Notes under the pieces: model-generated
What the model was told of the DNA's origin: nothing
Seen by the model: the letters and a program-made list of their open reading frames with translations, nothing else
The model's database searches: none
Translations under genes and position numbers: made by a program
Shown: positions 34,860 to 44,099 of the stretch, piece by piece
Numbering within the stretch: position 1 is the stretch's first letter
Layout: every line of letters begins with the position of its first letter
NCBI GenBank assembly: GCA_964388445.1
Contig: CAYMAI010000012.1
Coordinates: 1 to 60,805, forward strand
DNA: 60,805 nucleotides
Direction of reading: 5' to 3'
DNA from: CAYMAI01 sp964388445
GTDB lineage: Bacteria > 4484-113 > JAGGVC01

Positions 34860-36157
34860 TGTCCATTTTCACGGCAAAACGGCAACGCATCCGGCAAGCT
34901 CAAGCTCCATCCACGAGAGAGATTATCGACGGCCTGCGTTTTTATACGGCCAATTTGGTTTGGCTGACGCTTGCCATGCTTTTGTTCGGTTTGTTTATAG
35001 GATATTCGGCGTCTAGCACGAGGTTGATTAGCGAAGGTCTTTCGCCGCTAAGGGAAATCAAATCCGAAATTTTTTGGGCCGCAGCGGGATTTGTATTGCT
35101 GCTAATTGTCGCAAAAACGGTCAAGTTTGCGCCGAACGCCCGCGGCGGCGGACTTTATTTTATTGTCAAAGCTTCGTATTGGTTCAGCGTCGCAGGGCTT
35201 GTGGCAGTGCTTTTTACCAAAGTTGTAAAGGGCTCGACTCGTACTTTGGACCTCGGTTTCATTCACTATCAACCGACCGAAATCGCGAAATTCGGTCTGG
35301 TCATTTATCTTGCTTACCTTTTGCTCGTCGAGTTTTTGGTTGCTCGAAAAGGCAGAGTCAACTTTTTCGGCAATAGTATTCCGATTCAACTTTTCGACGT
35401 AACGAATCCCTCCGTCAGAATCAGAGGCGCGTTTCTTGCGACGGCATTGATGCTGGTTTTGGTTCTGATGCAGCCCGACCTAGGAAGCACGCTTCTTTTG
35501 TTTTCGCTGGCATTCGTCTCGATGCTCCTTGGCGGTGTCAAATTCAGACAGCTTTTCGCAACCACCGCACTAATCGTCCTTTTCGGCGGAATTTTATTTT
35601 TGGCGATGGGCAGCAGATTCAATCACGTCGACGTAAGGATCAAGGCTTGGATGAACCCGCTCGGAGAAAAAACCGTTGCGGGATCCGCCGGAACGGCTCA
35701 GGCCGACAAGGAAAGCTATCAGATTCTTCAAAGCCTCGGGGCGGTAGCGAACGGCGGTCTCGCCGGAAAAGGGATGTTCAGGGGCGTGCAGAAGATAAAC
35801 CGGCTTCCGGAAGCGACAAACGACTTTATTTTCGCCGTAATCTGCGAAGAACTGGGATTTTTCGGCGCTTTCGGGACGGTGGCGGCGTTTTGCCTGCTGC
35901 TATATTTCACAAGCATGATTGCATTGTGTATAAGGAATCCTTTCTTTTCCGCGCTTGTCTTTCTAATCGGTTTCGCGATTTTCCTGCAAGCCATCATTAA
36001 TATGGGTGCCGCGGTCAACTTGTTTCCTACGACCGGCATCAATCTACCGCTAATCAGTTTCGGAAGCACATCGCGAGTGTTCACGCTGTTTCAAATAGGC
36101 CTCGTGCTCGCGATTGCCAACACGTTTCTGCGCTTCGAAAGCCCGAAAATCCGTTGA
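34859..36157 (+). CDS. ftsW: Septal glycan polymerase FtsW
   Basis: A 432-residue SEDS-family membrane protein that polymerises lipid II into glycan with FtsI at the septum. About ten membrane segments are visible, and signature stretches include GFIHYQPTEIAKFGLV, LVLMQPDLGSTLLL, PEATNDFIFAVICEELGF and PTTGINLPLISFGSTS. ATG 34859 overlaps the murD stop and has CCGGAGG about 8 bases upstream. In most clusters the next gene is murG; here there is a 96-base gap and then murC. Confidence 0.95.
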   Translation: MSIFTAKRQRIRQAQAPSTREIIDGLRFYTANLVWLTLAMLLFGLFIGYSASSTRLISEGLSPLREIKSEIFWAAAGFVLLLIVAKTVKFAPNARGGGLYFIVKASYWFSVAGLVAVLFTKVVKGSTRTLDLGFIHYQPTEIAKFGLVIYLAYLLLVEFLVARKGRVNFFGNSIPIQLFDVTNPSVRIRGAFLATALMLVLVLMQPDLGSTLLLFSLAFVSMLLGGVKFRQLFATTALIVLFGGILFLAMGSRFNHVDVRIKAWMNPLGEKTVAGSAGTAQADKESYQILQSLGAVANGGLAGKGMFRGVQKINRLPEATNDFIFAVICEELGFFGAFGTVAAFCLLLYFTSMIALCIRNPFFSALVFLIGFAIFLQAIINMGAAVNLFPTTGINLPLISFGSTSRVFTLFQIGLVLAIANTFLRFESPKIR

Positions 36158-36200
36158 CACTTGAGCTGAATGGGCCGGCGAAGCGCGAATTGTGGCTTTT

Positions 36201-36237
36201 AAGGAGGAAATGGCATAGAATAATGGGTTACCAGTGA
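36201..36237 (+). other. Orphan ribosome-binding site with two mini-ORFs, in the place of murG
   Basis: AAGGAGG at 36201-36207 is one of the strongest ribosome-binding sites in the window, yet it leads only to ATG-GCA-TAG (36210-36218). A second mini-ORF of four codons follows at 36223-36237. It could be a leader that couples translation to murC, or what remains after loss of murG. No MurG-like sequence is left in the gap. Confidence 0.45.
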
Positions 36238-36253
36238 GGTAAGGCAGAGTTTA

Positions 36254-37705
36254 ATGGTTTTAACTCCTCGAATCAGGCGGATTCACTTTGTCGGAGTCGG
36301 AGGCTCCGGTGTGAGCGCGCTCGCAAAACTTATGGTCGATATGGGTTACGAGGTTAGCGGCTCCGACCTGACGGAGACCTCCACCACCCGCCAGCTTGCC
36401 GCGTACGGCGTCAAGGTTTATTACGGCCATAACGCGGGCTTCATCCGCACAGCCGATTTGGTTATTACCTCTACCGCCATTCCGCCCGATAACGAGGAAG
36501 TCGCTGCCGCCGAAGACCTGAACAAGCCCCGATTGAACAGAATCGATTTTTTAAGTTACCTTATGAAGGGCAAGTTCGGAATCACGGTGTCCGGCAGCCA
36601 CGGCAAAAGCTCGACCTCCGCGATGATTTCATATATTTTTTTCAACGCCGAAATCGACCCGACTTTCGTCGTCGGCGGCTTGCTTAACGGATTTTTAAGC
36701 AATTCGCGGCTTGGAAAGAGCAATTATTTCATATGCGAAGGCGACGAAAGCAACAACAGCTTTCTCGAATTCGCGACGACGGTGGGCGTCGTTTTGAATA
36801 TAGACGACGACCATATCGATTTCCACAAATCCATTACGAATCTTCAAAACAGCTTTATCAAGTTCATAAACCAGCGGGCGCCCGACGGCGTCTCGGTGAT
36901 TTGCATGGACGACGCGGGCGTGCGCGAAATATATCCCAAGTTAAGAACGCGGCTGATAACTTACGGCGTGGACGCGGACGACGTGGATTACAGGGCGAAA
37001 AATATCCGCATAGCGGATTTCACGACGCGCTTCGACGTCGTGCATAAGGCCCGCGGCGAGCTTGGCAGCGTGCATCTTCCGTTTCCCGGCAGGCATTACG
37101 TGCAGGACGCGCTGGCGGCGATTGCGGTAAGCGAGTTTTGCGGCATCTCGTTCGACAAAGCCGCCGTTGCACTTGAAACTTTTCCCGGCGTACACCGCCG
37201 GTTCGACAAAGTGGCGAGCAAGGACGGCGTTCTGGTCGTGGACGATTTCGCTCATCATCCGACGGAAATCGCCGCGCTGCTAAAGGCGGCGCGCGCGAGC
37301 GGGACGAAACGGATAAGGGCGGTGTTTCAGCCGCACAGATATACTCGAAGCAAATTAATGGCTGCACGGTATCCGGAGGCGTTCGACTACGCGGACGAAA
37401 TAATCCTTACCCAGCTTTACGGCGCGGGCGAGGCGCCGATTGCGGGAATCGGCAGCAAGTATTTGTTCAGGCACTTCGAGGAGCGGTTTCCGGAAAGCCG
37501 CATCAAGCTAATCGAAGATACGGATGAAATCGTCGATTATCTAAAGAACACGATGCATCCCGGCGACGTCGTATTGACGGTCGGCGCGGGCGACATTTAT
37601 CGAGTTGCGTACGCCCTGAAGGAATTCCTCGAAAGTCCCGCCGTGAGCATAGTGGAGTACGAGCCCGATAGAGTCGCGAAAGGCGGCAGAGGGAAGGCGG
37701 TTTAG
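36254..37705 (+). CDS. murC: UDP-MurNAc:L-alanine ligase MurC
   Basis: A 483-residue cytoplasmic ligase adding the first amino acid to UDP-MurNAc. It has the N-terminal IHFVGVGGSGVSALA motif, the ATP loop TVSGSHGKSSTSAM near residue 112, IDDDHIDFH and VDDFAHHPTEI in the catalytic and C-terminal domains, and QPHRYTRSK. The loop GSHGKSS differs slightly from the common GTHGKTT. Start ATG 36254 with AGGTAAGG upstream. About 20 extra residues at the C-terminus are basic. Confidence 0.95.
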   Translation: MVLTPRIRRIHFVGVGGSGVSALAKLMVDMGYEVSGSDLTETSTTRQLAAYGVKVYYGHNAGFIRTADLVITSTAIPPDNEEVAAAEDLNKPRLNRIDFLSYLMKGKFGITVSGSHGKSSTSAMISYIFFNAEIDPTFVVGGLLNGFLSNSRLGKSNYFICEGDESNNSFLEFATTVGVVLNIDDDHIDFHKSITNLQNSFIKFINQRAPDGVSVICMDDAGVREIYPKLRTRLITYGVDADDVDYRAKNIRIADFTTRFDVVHKARGELGSVHLPFPGRHYVQDALAAIAVSEFCGISFDKAAVALETFPGVHRRFDKVASKDGVLVVDDFAHHPTEIAALLKAARASGTKRIRAVFQPHRYTRSKLMAARYPEAFDYADEIILTQLYGAGEAPIAGIGSKYLFRHFEERFPESRIKLIEDTDEIVDYLKNTMHPGDVVLTVGAGDIYRVAYALKEFLESPAVSIVEYEPDRVAKGGRGKAV

Positions 37706-37707
37706 CG

Positions 37708-37761
37708 ATGGCAAGCATATTGATTTCGATATTTCCTAGCGTTGTTTTTAACGAGGAGTAA
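37708..37761 (+). CDS. Possible 17-residue leader peptide before ddl
   Basis: An ATG-to-TAA frame in the murC-ddl gap encoding a short hydrophobic peptide (MASILISIFPSVVF plus NEE). Its last three codons, GAG-GAG-TAA, are the ribosome-binding region of ddl, so translating ribosomes would end exactly there. That suggests coupling, but chance cannot be excluded, and no ribosome-binding site of its own is obvious beyond GGAAGG at 37692. Confidence 0.3.
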   Translation: MASILISIFPSVVFNEE

Positions 37762-37762
37762 A

Positions 37763-38791
37763 GTGAGCGACAAGTATTATTCAAGCGAAGAAGTTTTAAA
37801 CCGCATGCTCGCCCAAGTGCGCAGGTTTAACCGGAAGCTAAAAAATTTGAAGATAGCGATTCTTGCGGGCGGCCCGAGCGACGAGGCGGAAGTCTCCATC
37901 GAAAGCGCCAACTGCATTTACGACGCCTTGAAATCCGACGGTATTTCCTCGGAGAAAATTATCGCGGACAAAAAGGACATGGGGCAGGTTATAAGGAAGC
38001 GATGGGACAAGTTCGACGTCGTTTTCAACGTAATGCATGGCAGGTTCGGCGAAGACGGAGCGATTGCGGGCCTGCTGGATTTGGCAGGCGTGCCGATAGT
38101 CGGTTCGAAGACGCTGGGCAGCGCGGTTTCGATGGACAAGTCGTTTTCGAAGCTGATGTTCACGCTTCTCGCCATTCCCACGCCGAAGTGGCTTTACGTT
38201 CCCTATATGGAAGGCGTGAGGCCGGAACTCGTTATCGAGAACTGGGCGGGCGAAGCATACGTCAAGCCAATAAAGGGCGGTTCATCGCTCGGCATTAACT
38301 ATTACGACGATTTATCCGACCTCATTCGAGAACTTCCCGGACTCGTCAAAAAGCACCGGGGTGTAATCGTCGAAGAGCCGGTATCGGGCAGGGAACTGAC
38401 TTGTGCCGTGTTGGACACATTTAATCCCATTGCTCTACCGATTGTCGAAATCAAACCGCAAAAGTCCGAATTCTTTTCGTACAGTTCGAAATATACGAAG
38501 GGCGAAACCCTGTACGAAGCGCCGGCGAGGATTACCGGCGGCCAATTCGAAAAAATCGCCGAATACAGCCTTAGATTTTTCAGGGCGGCCAAGCTGTCGA
38601 GTTACGCAAGGTTCGATTTATTCCTCGATAACGACGGCAAGCCGAAGTTTTTGGAATGCAACACTTTGCCCGGATTCACGCCGACCAGTCTCGTTCCGAT
38701 GGCGGCTGGCGCATTCGGGATGCCTTACCTCGAACTCGTTAAGTTTTTGATATTCGACACTCTTCGAATCGAAGGATTTATAAGGCCGTGA
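37763..38791 (+). CDS. ddl: D-alanine--D-alanine ligase Ddl
   Basis: A 342-residue ATP-grasp enzyme that makes the D-Ala-D-Ala dipeptide used by MurF. Visible motifs: AILAGGPSDEAEVSIESA near the N-terminus, FNVMHGRFGEDGAIAGLL, YVKPIKGGSSLGI, IVEEPVSGRELTCAVL, YEAPARI and LECNTLPGFTPTSL; the last is usually EVNTMPGFT. About 25 residues precede the usual start of the fold. GTG 37763 has GAGGAG about 5 bases upstream. The gene ends overlapping ftsQ by 4 bases. Confidence 0.95.
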   Translation: MSDKYYSSEEVLNRMLAQVRRFNRKLKNLKIAILAGGPSDEAEVSIESANCIYDALKSDGISSEKIIADKKDMGQVIRKRWDKFDVVFNVMHGRFGEDGAIAGLLDLAGVPIVGSKTLGSAVSMDKSFSKLMFTLLAIPTPKWLYVPYMEGVRPELVIENWAGEAYVKPIKGGSSLGINYYDDLSDLIRELPGLVKKHRGVIVEEPVSGRELTCAVLDTFNPIALPIVEIKPQKSEFFSYSSKYTKGETLYEAPARITGGQFEKIAEYSLRFFRAAKLSSYARFDLFLDNDGKPKFLECNTLPGFTPTSLVPMAAGAFGMPYLELVKFLIFDTLRIEGFIRP

Positions 38792-39636
38792 AATCGAGCG
38801 GAAAAACATACAGGAAAAAGCGGGCGTCTCGCCGAAGAGCGGCACCGATCCTGACGTTCGTTTTTCTGCTTGCTGCGGCGCTCTCATCAGTCGGCGCGAC
38901 GGGCTATTACGCTTTCGCGCCTGTTTTGAACGAACGGATGGTGTTAAAGCAGGTCGTAGTAACCGGCAACAAGTTCGTAACCTCCGAGGAGGTATTCGGC
39001 TTTCTTTCGCTCGAACCCGGCGCAAGCCTTATGAATCTTGACATCGAAAAGTGCGAAAAAAAGCTTGCCGAATCGCGGTTTATCAAAAGCGCGAAAATCG
39101 TTAGAGACATAAAGCCGTACGGCAACATGATGGACGGCACGCTGCGCATATCGATTGCGGAAGAGAGAATTCCGGTCGCAAAAGCGATGCTGTTCGATAG
39201 AAAATACTGGCTGTGTACGGATGGCGGTTTGCTGGCGGTAAAGGACGAGGATGCCGAGGCGCGATTCGACGCGGCGCGCAAGTCGCCGGTCGTTGTTTTT
39301 CATTCCACAAAACAAACCAATTCGGCTCAGTTCCTTGGCGACTTGCTCGAAGTGCTCGGAGCGGTCACCGTGAACGCGCCGGGGCTTATCGGAGAAATCA
39401 GGCTGGACGAAAAGGACAGCGCGGTGTTGTTCGACAACGCTGGCTTTCCGCTTAAACTCGAAACGCTTAAAAACGCCGATTCGCTTCTCGCCAATCTTTC
39501 CGACATCCTAAGGATGGTTGCGGCCGAGAGGTCGAAATTCAGCGAGGCGGTTTTCAGGCCCGGCGGCGAAGGAATTTTGAAGCTCAAAAGCCAATCGGAG
39601 ACGGCGGGTAAAGCGGCTGAAGGAGCGGGGCGATGA
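38788..39636 (+). CDS. ftsQ: Cell division protein FtsQ
   Basis: A 282-residue bitopic protein. A very basic cytoplasmic tail (KKRASRRRAA) is followed by one membrane segment (about 20-43), a POTRA domain (about 50-120; LKQVVVTGNKFVTSEEVFGFL) and the beta domain. FtsQ links early and late division proteins through the FtsLB pair. The GTG start overlaps the ddl stop (GTGA) and its own stop overlaps the next gene (ATGA). Confidence 0.9.
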   Translation: MKSSGKTYRKKRASRRRAAPILTFVFLLAAALSSVGATGYYAFAPVLNERMVLKQVVVTGNKFVTSEEVFGFLSLEPGASLMNLDIEKCEKKLAESRFIKSAKIVRDIKPYGNMMDGTLRISIAEERIPVAKAMLFDRKYWLCTDGGLLAVKDEDAEARFDAARKSPVVVFHSTKQTNSAQFLGDLLEVLGAVTVNAPGLIGEIRLDEKDSAVLFDNAGFPLKLETLKNADSLLANLSDILRMVAAERSKFSEAVFRPGGEGILKLKSQSETAGKAAEGAGR

Positions 39637-40400
39637 AACCGATCGAGCTTTTGAAGTCGGGGCTTGCTCTTGCCGCGATGCTCGTGGGATTTCTCGCCGT
39701 TCTTCCCCTGCGTGCTCAATCACCGGCACGGGCGGACGCGGTGGACCTGCGTCAAGAGACCCTTATCAGGCTCCTCGAAGCCGCGGAAAGCGACCGGAAA
39801 AATCTGCAGACCGAACTCGACGAACTGCGTACCGAAGTTACGCAGTATCAGCAGGACGCGCTGAGCGGAAAATCGAGTCTCGAAATGGTTCAGCAAAAGC
39901 TGACCAGCATCGAAAGTCTCGCAGGGCTTTCGCCCGTCAAGGGGCCGGGTATCGAAATCAGAATTTCCGACGCCGAGCGCGGCGTCATCGACATCGGTCC
40001 GGGGTCGGCAAGCCGGTCCAGCTTTATTATTCACGACCAGGACTTGATGCTGCTTATCAACGAACTCAAAGCGGCGGGAGCGGAAGCGATAAGCATAAAG
40101 AGCGGCGACATCGAAGAACGCGTTGTTAACTCGACATACATTCGATGCACCGGTCCTACGGTTATCGTGAACAACCGGAATATGGCAAGCCCGTTTACCG
40201 TACGCGCAATCGGAGACCCGTCAGTGCTTTCCGCGGGGCTAACCATTCAGGACGGCCTTGTCGATCAGCTAAAGGTGTTCGGCATTTCCGTCGGAATAAC
40301 GAAAATGAAAGAGATGACCATTCCCGGTTATACGGGAAGCAGAATACTCAATTTCGCCAAACCGGCGCAGCCGGCTCCGGCCGTAGGAGGAACGCAGTGA
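39633..40400 (+). CDS. DUF881 family protein
   Basis: A 255-residue protein with an N-terminal signal or anchor (about 8-28), a coiled coil (about 40-90) and the DUF881 domain (PVKGPGIEIRISDAERG, FIIHDQDLMLLINELKAAGAEAISI, VNSTYIRCTGPTVIVN). The family is found next to division genes in Firmicutes and Actinobacteria and has no assigned reaction. The Asn-Gly residues of the NELKAAGAEAI motif are intact. It overlaps ftsQ (ATGA) and the small basic protein gene (GTGA), so the three are surely co-translated. Confidence 0.9.
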   Translation: MKPIELLKSGLALAAMLVGFLAVLPLRAQSPARADAVDLRQETLIRLLEAAESDRKNLQTELDELRTEVTQYQQDALSGKSSLEMVQQKLTSIESLAGLSPVKGPGIEIRISDAERGVIDIGPGSASRSSFIIHDQDLMLLINELKAAGAEAISIKSGDIEERVVNSTYIRCTGPTVIVNNRNMASPFTVRAIGDPSVLSAGLTIQDGLVDQLKVFGISVGITKMKEMTIPGYTGSRILNFAKPAQPAPAVGGTQ

Positions 40401-40780
40401 TTCTAATCGGTCTGATGCTCCTCGGCGCGTTGGCGGCGCTGCTGTTGCCCATTCATATCGAGCGGCAGTTCGTGACATGGATTGTCGTGGCTCTATTTTG
40501 TACAACGGACGCGTTTTTGACCGAGCTAAACGTCTTTCTTGCGAAAAAAGGCGGAACTCACGTTTTGACGCGCATTATTTTCAACGTCGCGTTCGGATAT
40601 TCCATTTTGCTTCTCGGTATCGGGCTCGGTTACGACTTATACATCGTTGTGCTTATACCGTTTGCGATAAGAATATTAAACAACCTCAACTGGCTGAAAG
40701 ACCGTTTGTTCGAAATGATGCAGGAAGGCGAGGTTGTGCTATTCCGCGAGCGCAGGCGCGCGTCGGGAGGAGGTGAATAG
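40397..40780 (+). CDS. sbp: Small basic protein (Sbp, DUF1290 family)
   Basis: A 127-residue membrane protein with three to four hydrophobic segments and a basic tail. It starts MILIGLMLLGALAALLLPIH, the usual opening of the Sbp family, with RQFVTWIVVALFCTTDAFLTEL and NVAFGYSILLLGIGLGYDLYIV following. The GTG start lies in the DUF881 stop and has GGAGGAA upstream. Family members sit between DUF881 genes and ftsA or ftsZ; their function is unknown. The tail (FRERRRASGGGE) overlaps the ribosome-binding site of ftsA. Confidence 0.88.
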   Translation: MILIGLMLLGALAALLLPIHIERQFVTWIVVALFCTTDAFLTELNVFLAKKGGTHVLTRIIFNVAFGYSILLLGIGLGYDLYIVVLIPFAIRILNNLNWLKDRLFEMMQEGEVVLFRERRRASGGGE

Positions 40781-40787
40781 CCGCTTG

Positions 40788-42050
40788 ATGCCTCCCCCCA
40801 GAATGATTGCAGCGGTGGACCTTGGCACATCCAAAACCGCAACCGCTATCGCGGAAGTCTCCGACGCTCGCGGCATCTATATCCACAGCATTTCGAGCGT
40901 TCCGACAGAAGGGATGGCGAAAGGCGTAGTGCGCGATTTAAAGGCGGTCGGGCTGAGCGTCTATCAATCGTATTCGCAGGCGATACACACGGTCGGCTCC
41001 GAGCCGGATAAAGTGTATTTTTCGATAAGCGGCGGCTCCATCGAATCGTACAACCTCAGCGTTTCCAAAAAACTCAGCTTCGAAAATCAGGAAATCACTG
41101 ACGAAGTTCTGGAAGAACTGCTGGAAATGATTCTCGTTTCCAAAGTTCGCGACGGATATAAAATGATCGACGCAATACCCCAGAATTACACACTCGACGA
41201 CATTGCGGCGATTAAAAATCCAGTGGGTATGTTCGGGCGCGAAATCACCCTCAACGCACACGCGGTTATAGCGCAGGCGGGGCATTTGCAGAATCTCAAA
41301 AGCGCCGTGGAGCGCACGGGCCTAGAAATAAAAGGATTCGTGCTGTCCGTTCTCGGCAGCGCGCACGCGGTGATTAAGCAAGAGGAATCGCGCGGCGGCG
41401 TGTTGGTTTTGGATTTCGGCGGCGGGACGACTGACCTTGCTTACATGTTGGACGGCACGATTCAATTCAGCTCCGTTATTCCCGTCGGCGGAACCCACCT
41501 TGACAACGACCTCCGGCAGGGGCTCGGCGTCGGCGAGGACGAAGCCGTTAGGCTCAAAATGAATTACGGGCGGATTCGCGTGGACTCCGAAGCCGATTCG
41601 TCGAGCGAATTCGTGGACATCAAGCGGCTCGGAAAGCGGGATTACGAGAAAGTCGGCAAGCACGAGATTCTCAAAATAATCGAACCGCGACTCGAAGAGC
41701 TTATCGAGCTTGTTGATTCAACCGTTCGCACGAGCGGGCTTAGCGATCAGATTGCGGGCGGAGTCGTTTTGGTCGGAGGCGGAGCGGGTGTGCGCGGATT
41801 CAAAACGGCGCTTTCGAGGCGGCTCGGAGTGCAGGTGCGAGTCGGTTATCCCGAGGGTTTCAATCATTTGCTGGAAGGTTACAGGCTGCCGGCTTACGCG
41901 ACCGTGCTCGGTATGCTCCGCTATGCGTCTCTCCAGCCGCAACCGGAGGAAGAGCCGTCGGGGCTGGCGAAAGTTTTCAAGGACGGTCTCGAATTTCTGT
42001 CCGCAATTCCATCCATGTTGAGAGGGAAGGGCGGCAAGGAAGGCGGATAG
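40788..42050 (+). CDS. ftsA: Cell division protein FtsA
   Basis: A 420-residue actin-like protein that ties FtsZ filaments to the membrane. ATP-site motifs are visible: AAVDLGTSKTATAIAEV near the start, LDFGGGTTDLAYM near 210 and LVGGGAGVRGF near 335. The C-terminus (about 395-420, with FLSAIPSMLRGKGGK) can form the amphipathic membrane helix. ATG 40788 is chosen, with GGGAGGAGG about 14 bases upstream; TTG 40785 is possible. Confidence 0.95.
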   Translation: MPPPRMIAAVDLGTSKTATAIAEVSDARGIYIHSISSVPTEGMAKGVVRDLKAVGLSVYQSYSQAIHTVGSEPDKVYFSISGGSIESYNLSVSKKLSFENQEITDEVLEELLEMILVSKVRDGYKMIDAIPQNYTLDDIAAIKNPVGMFGREITLNAHAVIAQAGHLQNLKSAVERTGLEIKGFVLSVLGSAHAVIKQEESRGGVLVLDFGGGTTDLAYMLDGTIQFSSVIPVGGTHLDNDLRQGLGVGEDEAVRLKMNYGRIRVDSEADSSSEFVDIKRLGKRDYEKVGKHEILKIIEPRLEELIELVDSTVRTSGLSDQIAGGVVLVGGGAGVRGFKTALSRRLGVQVRVGYPEGFNHLLEGYRLPAYATVLGMLRYASLQPQPEEEPSGLAKVFKDGLEFLSAIPSMLRGKGGKEGG

Positions 42051-42093
42051 GTTTTGTCCCGCCCGCTCCCAAGCGGGTATAAGGAGGCACTTA

Positions 42094-43287
42094 ATGTTTG
42101 AAGAAAAGGATGGAATCGGAGCGCCGAAAAGCGACTCGATGCGGTTTGAGTCCGCGATGGACGACCTTTTCGACCACGAACTGCAGGCGAAGATAAAGGT
42201 AATCGGCGTCGGCGGAGGCGGCTGCAACGCAATCGACAGGATGATAGCCGCTGGTTTGCGCGGCGTCGAGTTCGTGGCGCTGAACACCGACTTTCAAGCG
42301 CTAAACCGCAGCCTCGCTCCGAGCAAGATTCAAATCGGCACGAAGCTGACCAAGGGCCTCGGCGTGGGCGGCAATCCGGAAATCGGACGCAAGGCGCTAG
42401 AAGAAAGCCGGCCGGACGTGCTCGAAAAAATCGAGGGCGCGGATATGGTTTTCGTAACCGCGGGAATGGGCGGCGGCACCGGAACCGGTGGCGCGCCGCT
42501 GGTTGCCGAATGTGCACGCGAGCACGGAGCTTTGACCGTGGGAATCGTTACGCGGCCGTTCAGGTTCGAGGGAAAACGGCGCCAGATGATTGCCGCGGAC
42601 GGAATCGAGAATCTGCGCACTCAAGTGGATACGCTAATCGTGATTCCGAACGACAAGCTATTGGACTTGGTCAAAGAGCAAACTTCGCTTCAGGAAAGTT
42701 TCCTGCTCGCGGACGAAATTTTGCGCCAGGCTGTAACGGGAATAAGCGAGTTAATCCTCAAGCCGGGTCTTATCAACCTCGATTTCGCGGACGTAAAGAT
42801 GATTATGTCGAACAGCGGCACCGCGCTAATCGGACTCGGAGAAGGCACCGGAGAACAAAAGGCGGTGCAGGCGGTCGAGCGCGCGATGTCGAGTCCGCTT
42901 CTCGAATCCAGCATCGACGGGGCATCCGGCGTACTCATCAATTTTATCGGCGGCCCGGACCTCGGATTGCACGAAGTGGACAAGGCGTCGGAGCTTGTAG
43001 CGGAGCGCGTTGACGTGGACGCGAACATTATTTTCGGCGCGACCATAGAAGAGAAGATGAAGGACCGCGTTCACGTGCTGCTGCTTGCCACCGGCTTTTC
43101 GCCTGCAAGACGCACCGAAGTTCGCAAGAGCCGCAACGCCGAACCTGCCGCGAGGGTGAAGCTAATTACCGAAGAAGAAAAGAAGGCGGAAAAGGAAAAC
43201 GGCGAGCGCGATGCGCGCAAGTACGAACCGCCGCCGGCGGACGATTTGGACGTTCCGAGCTTCCTTCGCCGCATCCGGAAAAATTAA
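42094..43287 (+). CDS. ftsZ: Cell division protein FtsZ
   Basis: A 397-residue tubulin-like GTPase that forms the Z ring. The tubulin signature GGGTGTGG is at residues 126-133, preceded by VIGVGGGGCNAIDRM and ALNTDFQAL. About 30 residues precede the usual start of the fold, an unusual acidic extension. The short linker (about 345-380) ends in a conserved C-terminal peptide, DLDVPSFLRRIRKN, which would bind FtsA and SepF. AAGGAGG lies 6 bases before ATG. Confidence 0.98.
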   Translation: MFEEKDGIGAPKSDSMRFESAMDDLFDHELQAKIKVIGVGGGGCNAIDRMIAAGLRGVEFVALNTDFQALNRSLAPSKIQIGTKLTKGLGVGGNPEIGRKALEESRPDVLEKIEGADMVFVTAGMGGGTGTGGAPLVAECAREHGALTVGIVTRPFRFEGKRRQMIAADGIENLRTQVDTLIVIPNDKLLDLVKEQTSLQESFLLADEILRQAVTGISELILKPGLINLDFADVKMIMSNSGTALIGLGEGTGEQKAVQAVERAMSSPLLESSIDGASGVLINFIGGPDLGLHEVDKASELVAERVDVDANIIFGATIEEKMKDRVHVLLLATGFSPARRTEVRKSRNAEPAARVKLITEEEKKAEKENGERDARKYEPPPADDLDVPSFLRRIRKN

Positions 43288-43298
43288 GGAAGGTTTAG

Positions 43299-44024
43299 TT
43301 GATTCAAGCGATGCCGGTAGATACATTGGGCGTGATTAAAGGCAATCTGGACCGGATTCGGGACCGGATCGACAAGGCTGCGCGCGGCCGCGAAATTACG
43401 CTGGTATGTGTTACCAAATACGTTGACGCCGAAACGGTCGAAGATTTGCTGATGGCCGGCGCGACCGGGTTGGGCGAAAACCGGATAATCGAAGGCGCGG
43501 AAAAGTTCGCCACGCTCAAGGCGCGCGGTCTCGAATTTACGTCTCATTTAATCGGGCCTGTTCAAAGCAACAAGGCCGGAAGGGTGGCGGGAAGGTTCGA
43601 TTGGTGCCAGTCCGTTTCGAGACCCAAGATTGCGGATATTATTAATCGCACCGCCGCCGAAGCCGGCATTTCGCTGTATTGCACGATCGAAGTCAACATC
43701 GGCGAAGAGCCGCAAAAGGACGGCGCGCTTCCCGCCGATGTTTCGGAGCTCGCCCAATATATAACCGATCATTGTCCATCGCTGGAATTGCGCGGATTGA
43801 TGTGCATTCCGCCAATCGCGGACGAAAAGGGAACACGCGGTTACTTCGCCAAAATGCGCGAGCTGTTCGAGAAAACGCGCACCGGCATCGGCGCCGAACG
43901 TTCCCGATTCGATACGCTGAGTATGGGGATGAGCGCGGATTTCGACGCGGCAATCGAGGAAGGCGCGACTATGGTGCGGGTCGGCAGCTTGCTTTACAGC
44001 GGGCTTCCGGGCTTTTTCGATTGA
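43299..44024 (+). CDS. yggS: PLP homeostasis protein, YggS/YlmE family
   Basis: A 241-residue PLP-binding TIM-barrel protein without known catalytic activity, involved in vitamin B6 and amino-acid balance. The PLP lysine is in LVCVTKYVD near residue 37. GLGENRIIEGAEKF, HLIGPVQSNKAGR and LSMGMSADFDAAIEEGATMVRVGS are typical of the family. The TTG start has AAGGAAGG 5 bases upstream; ATG 43311 is the alternative. In Gram-positive clusters the same gene (ylmE) lies beside sepF, as here. Confidence 0.93.
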   Translation: MIQAMPVDTLGVIKGNLDRIRDRIDKAARGREITLVCVTKYVDAETVEDLLMAGATGLGENRIIEGAEKFATLKARGLEFTSHLIGPVQSNKAGRVAGRFDWCQSVSRPKIADIINRTAAEAGISLYCTIEVNIGEEPQKDGALPADVSELAQYITDHCPSLELRGLMCIPPIADEKGTRGYFAKMRELFEKTRTGIGAERSRFDTLSMGMSADFDAAIEEGATMVRVGSLLYSGLPGFFD

Positions 44025-44099
44025 CAGTTTTGTGATATTCTATACGCCAGTTCTCGCCGCCAGCTGAACTTGGAATCACTTCGGTTGGAGGTATTTCAG

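Noticed and set aside
36158..36253. Remnant of murG coding sequence
   Set aside because: None of the MurG motifs can be read in any frame; only the ribosome-binding site suggests a lost gene.
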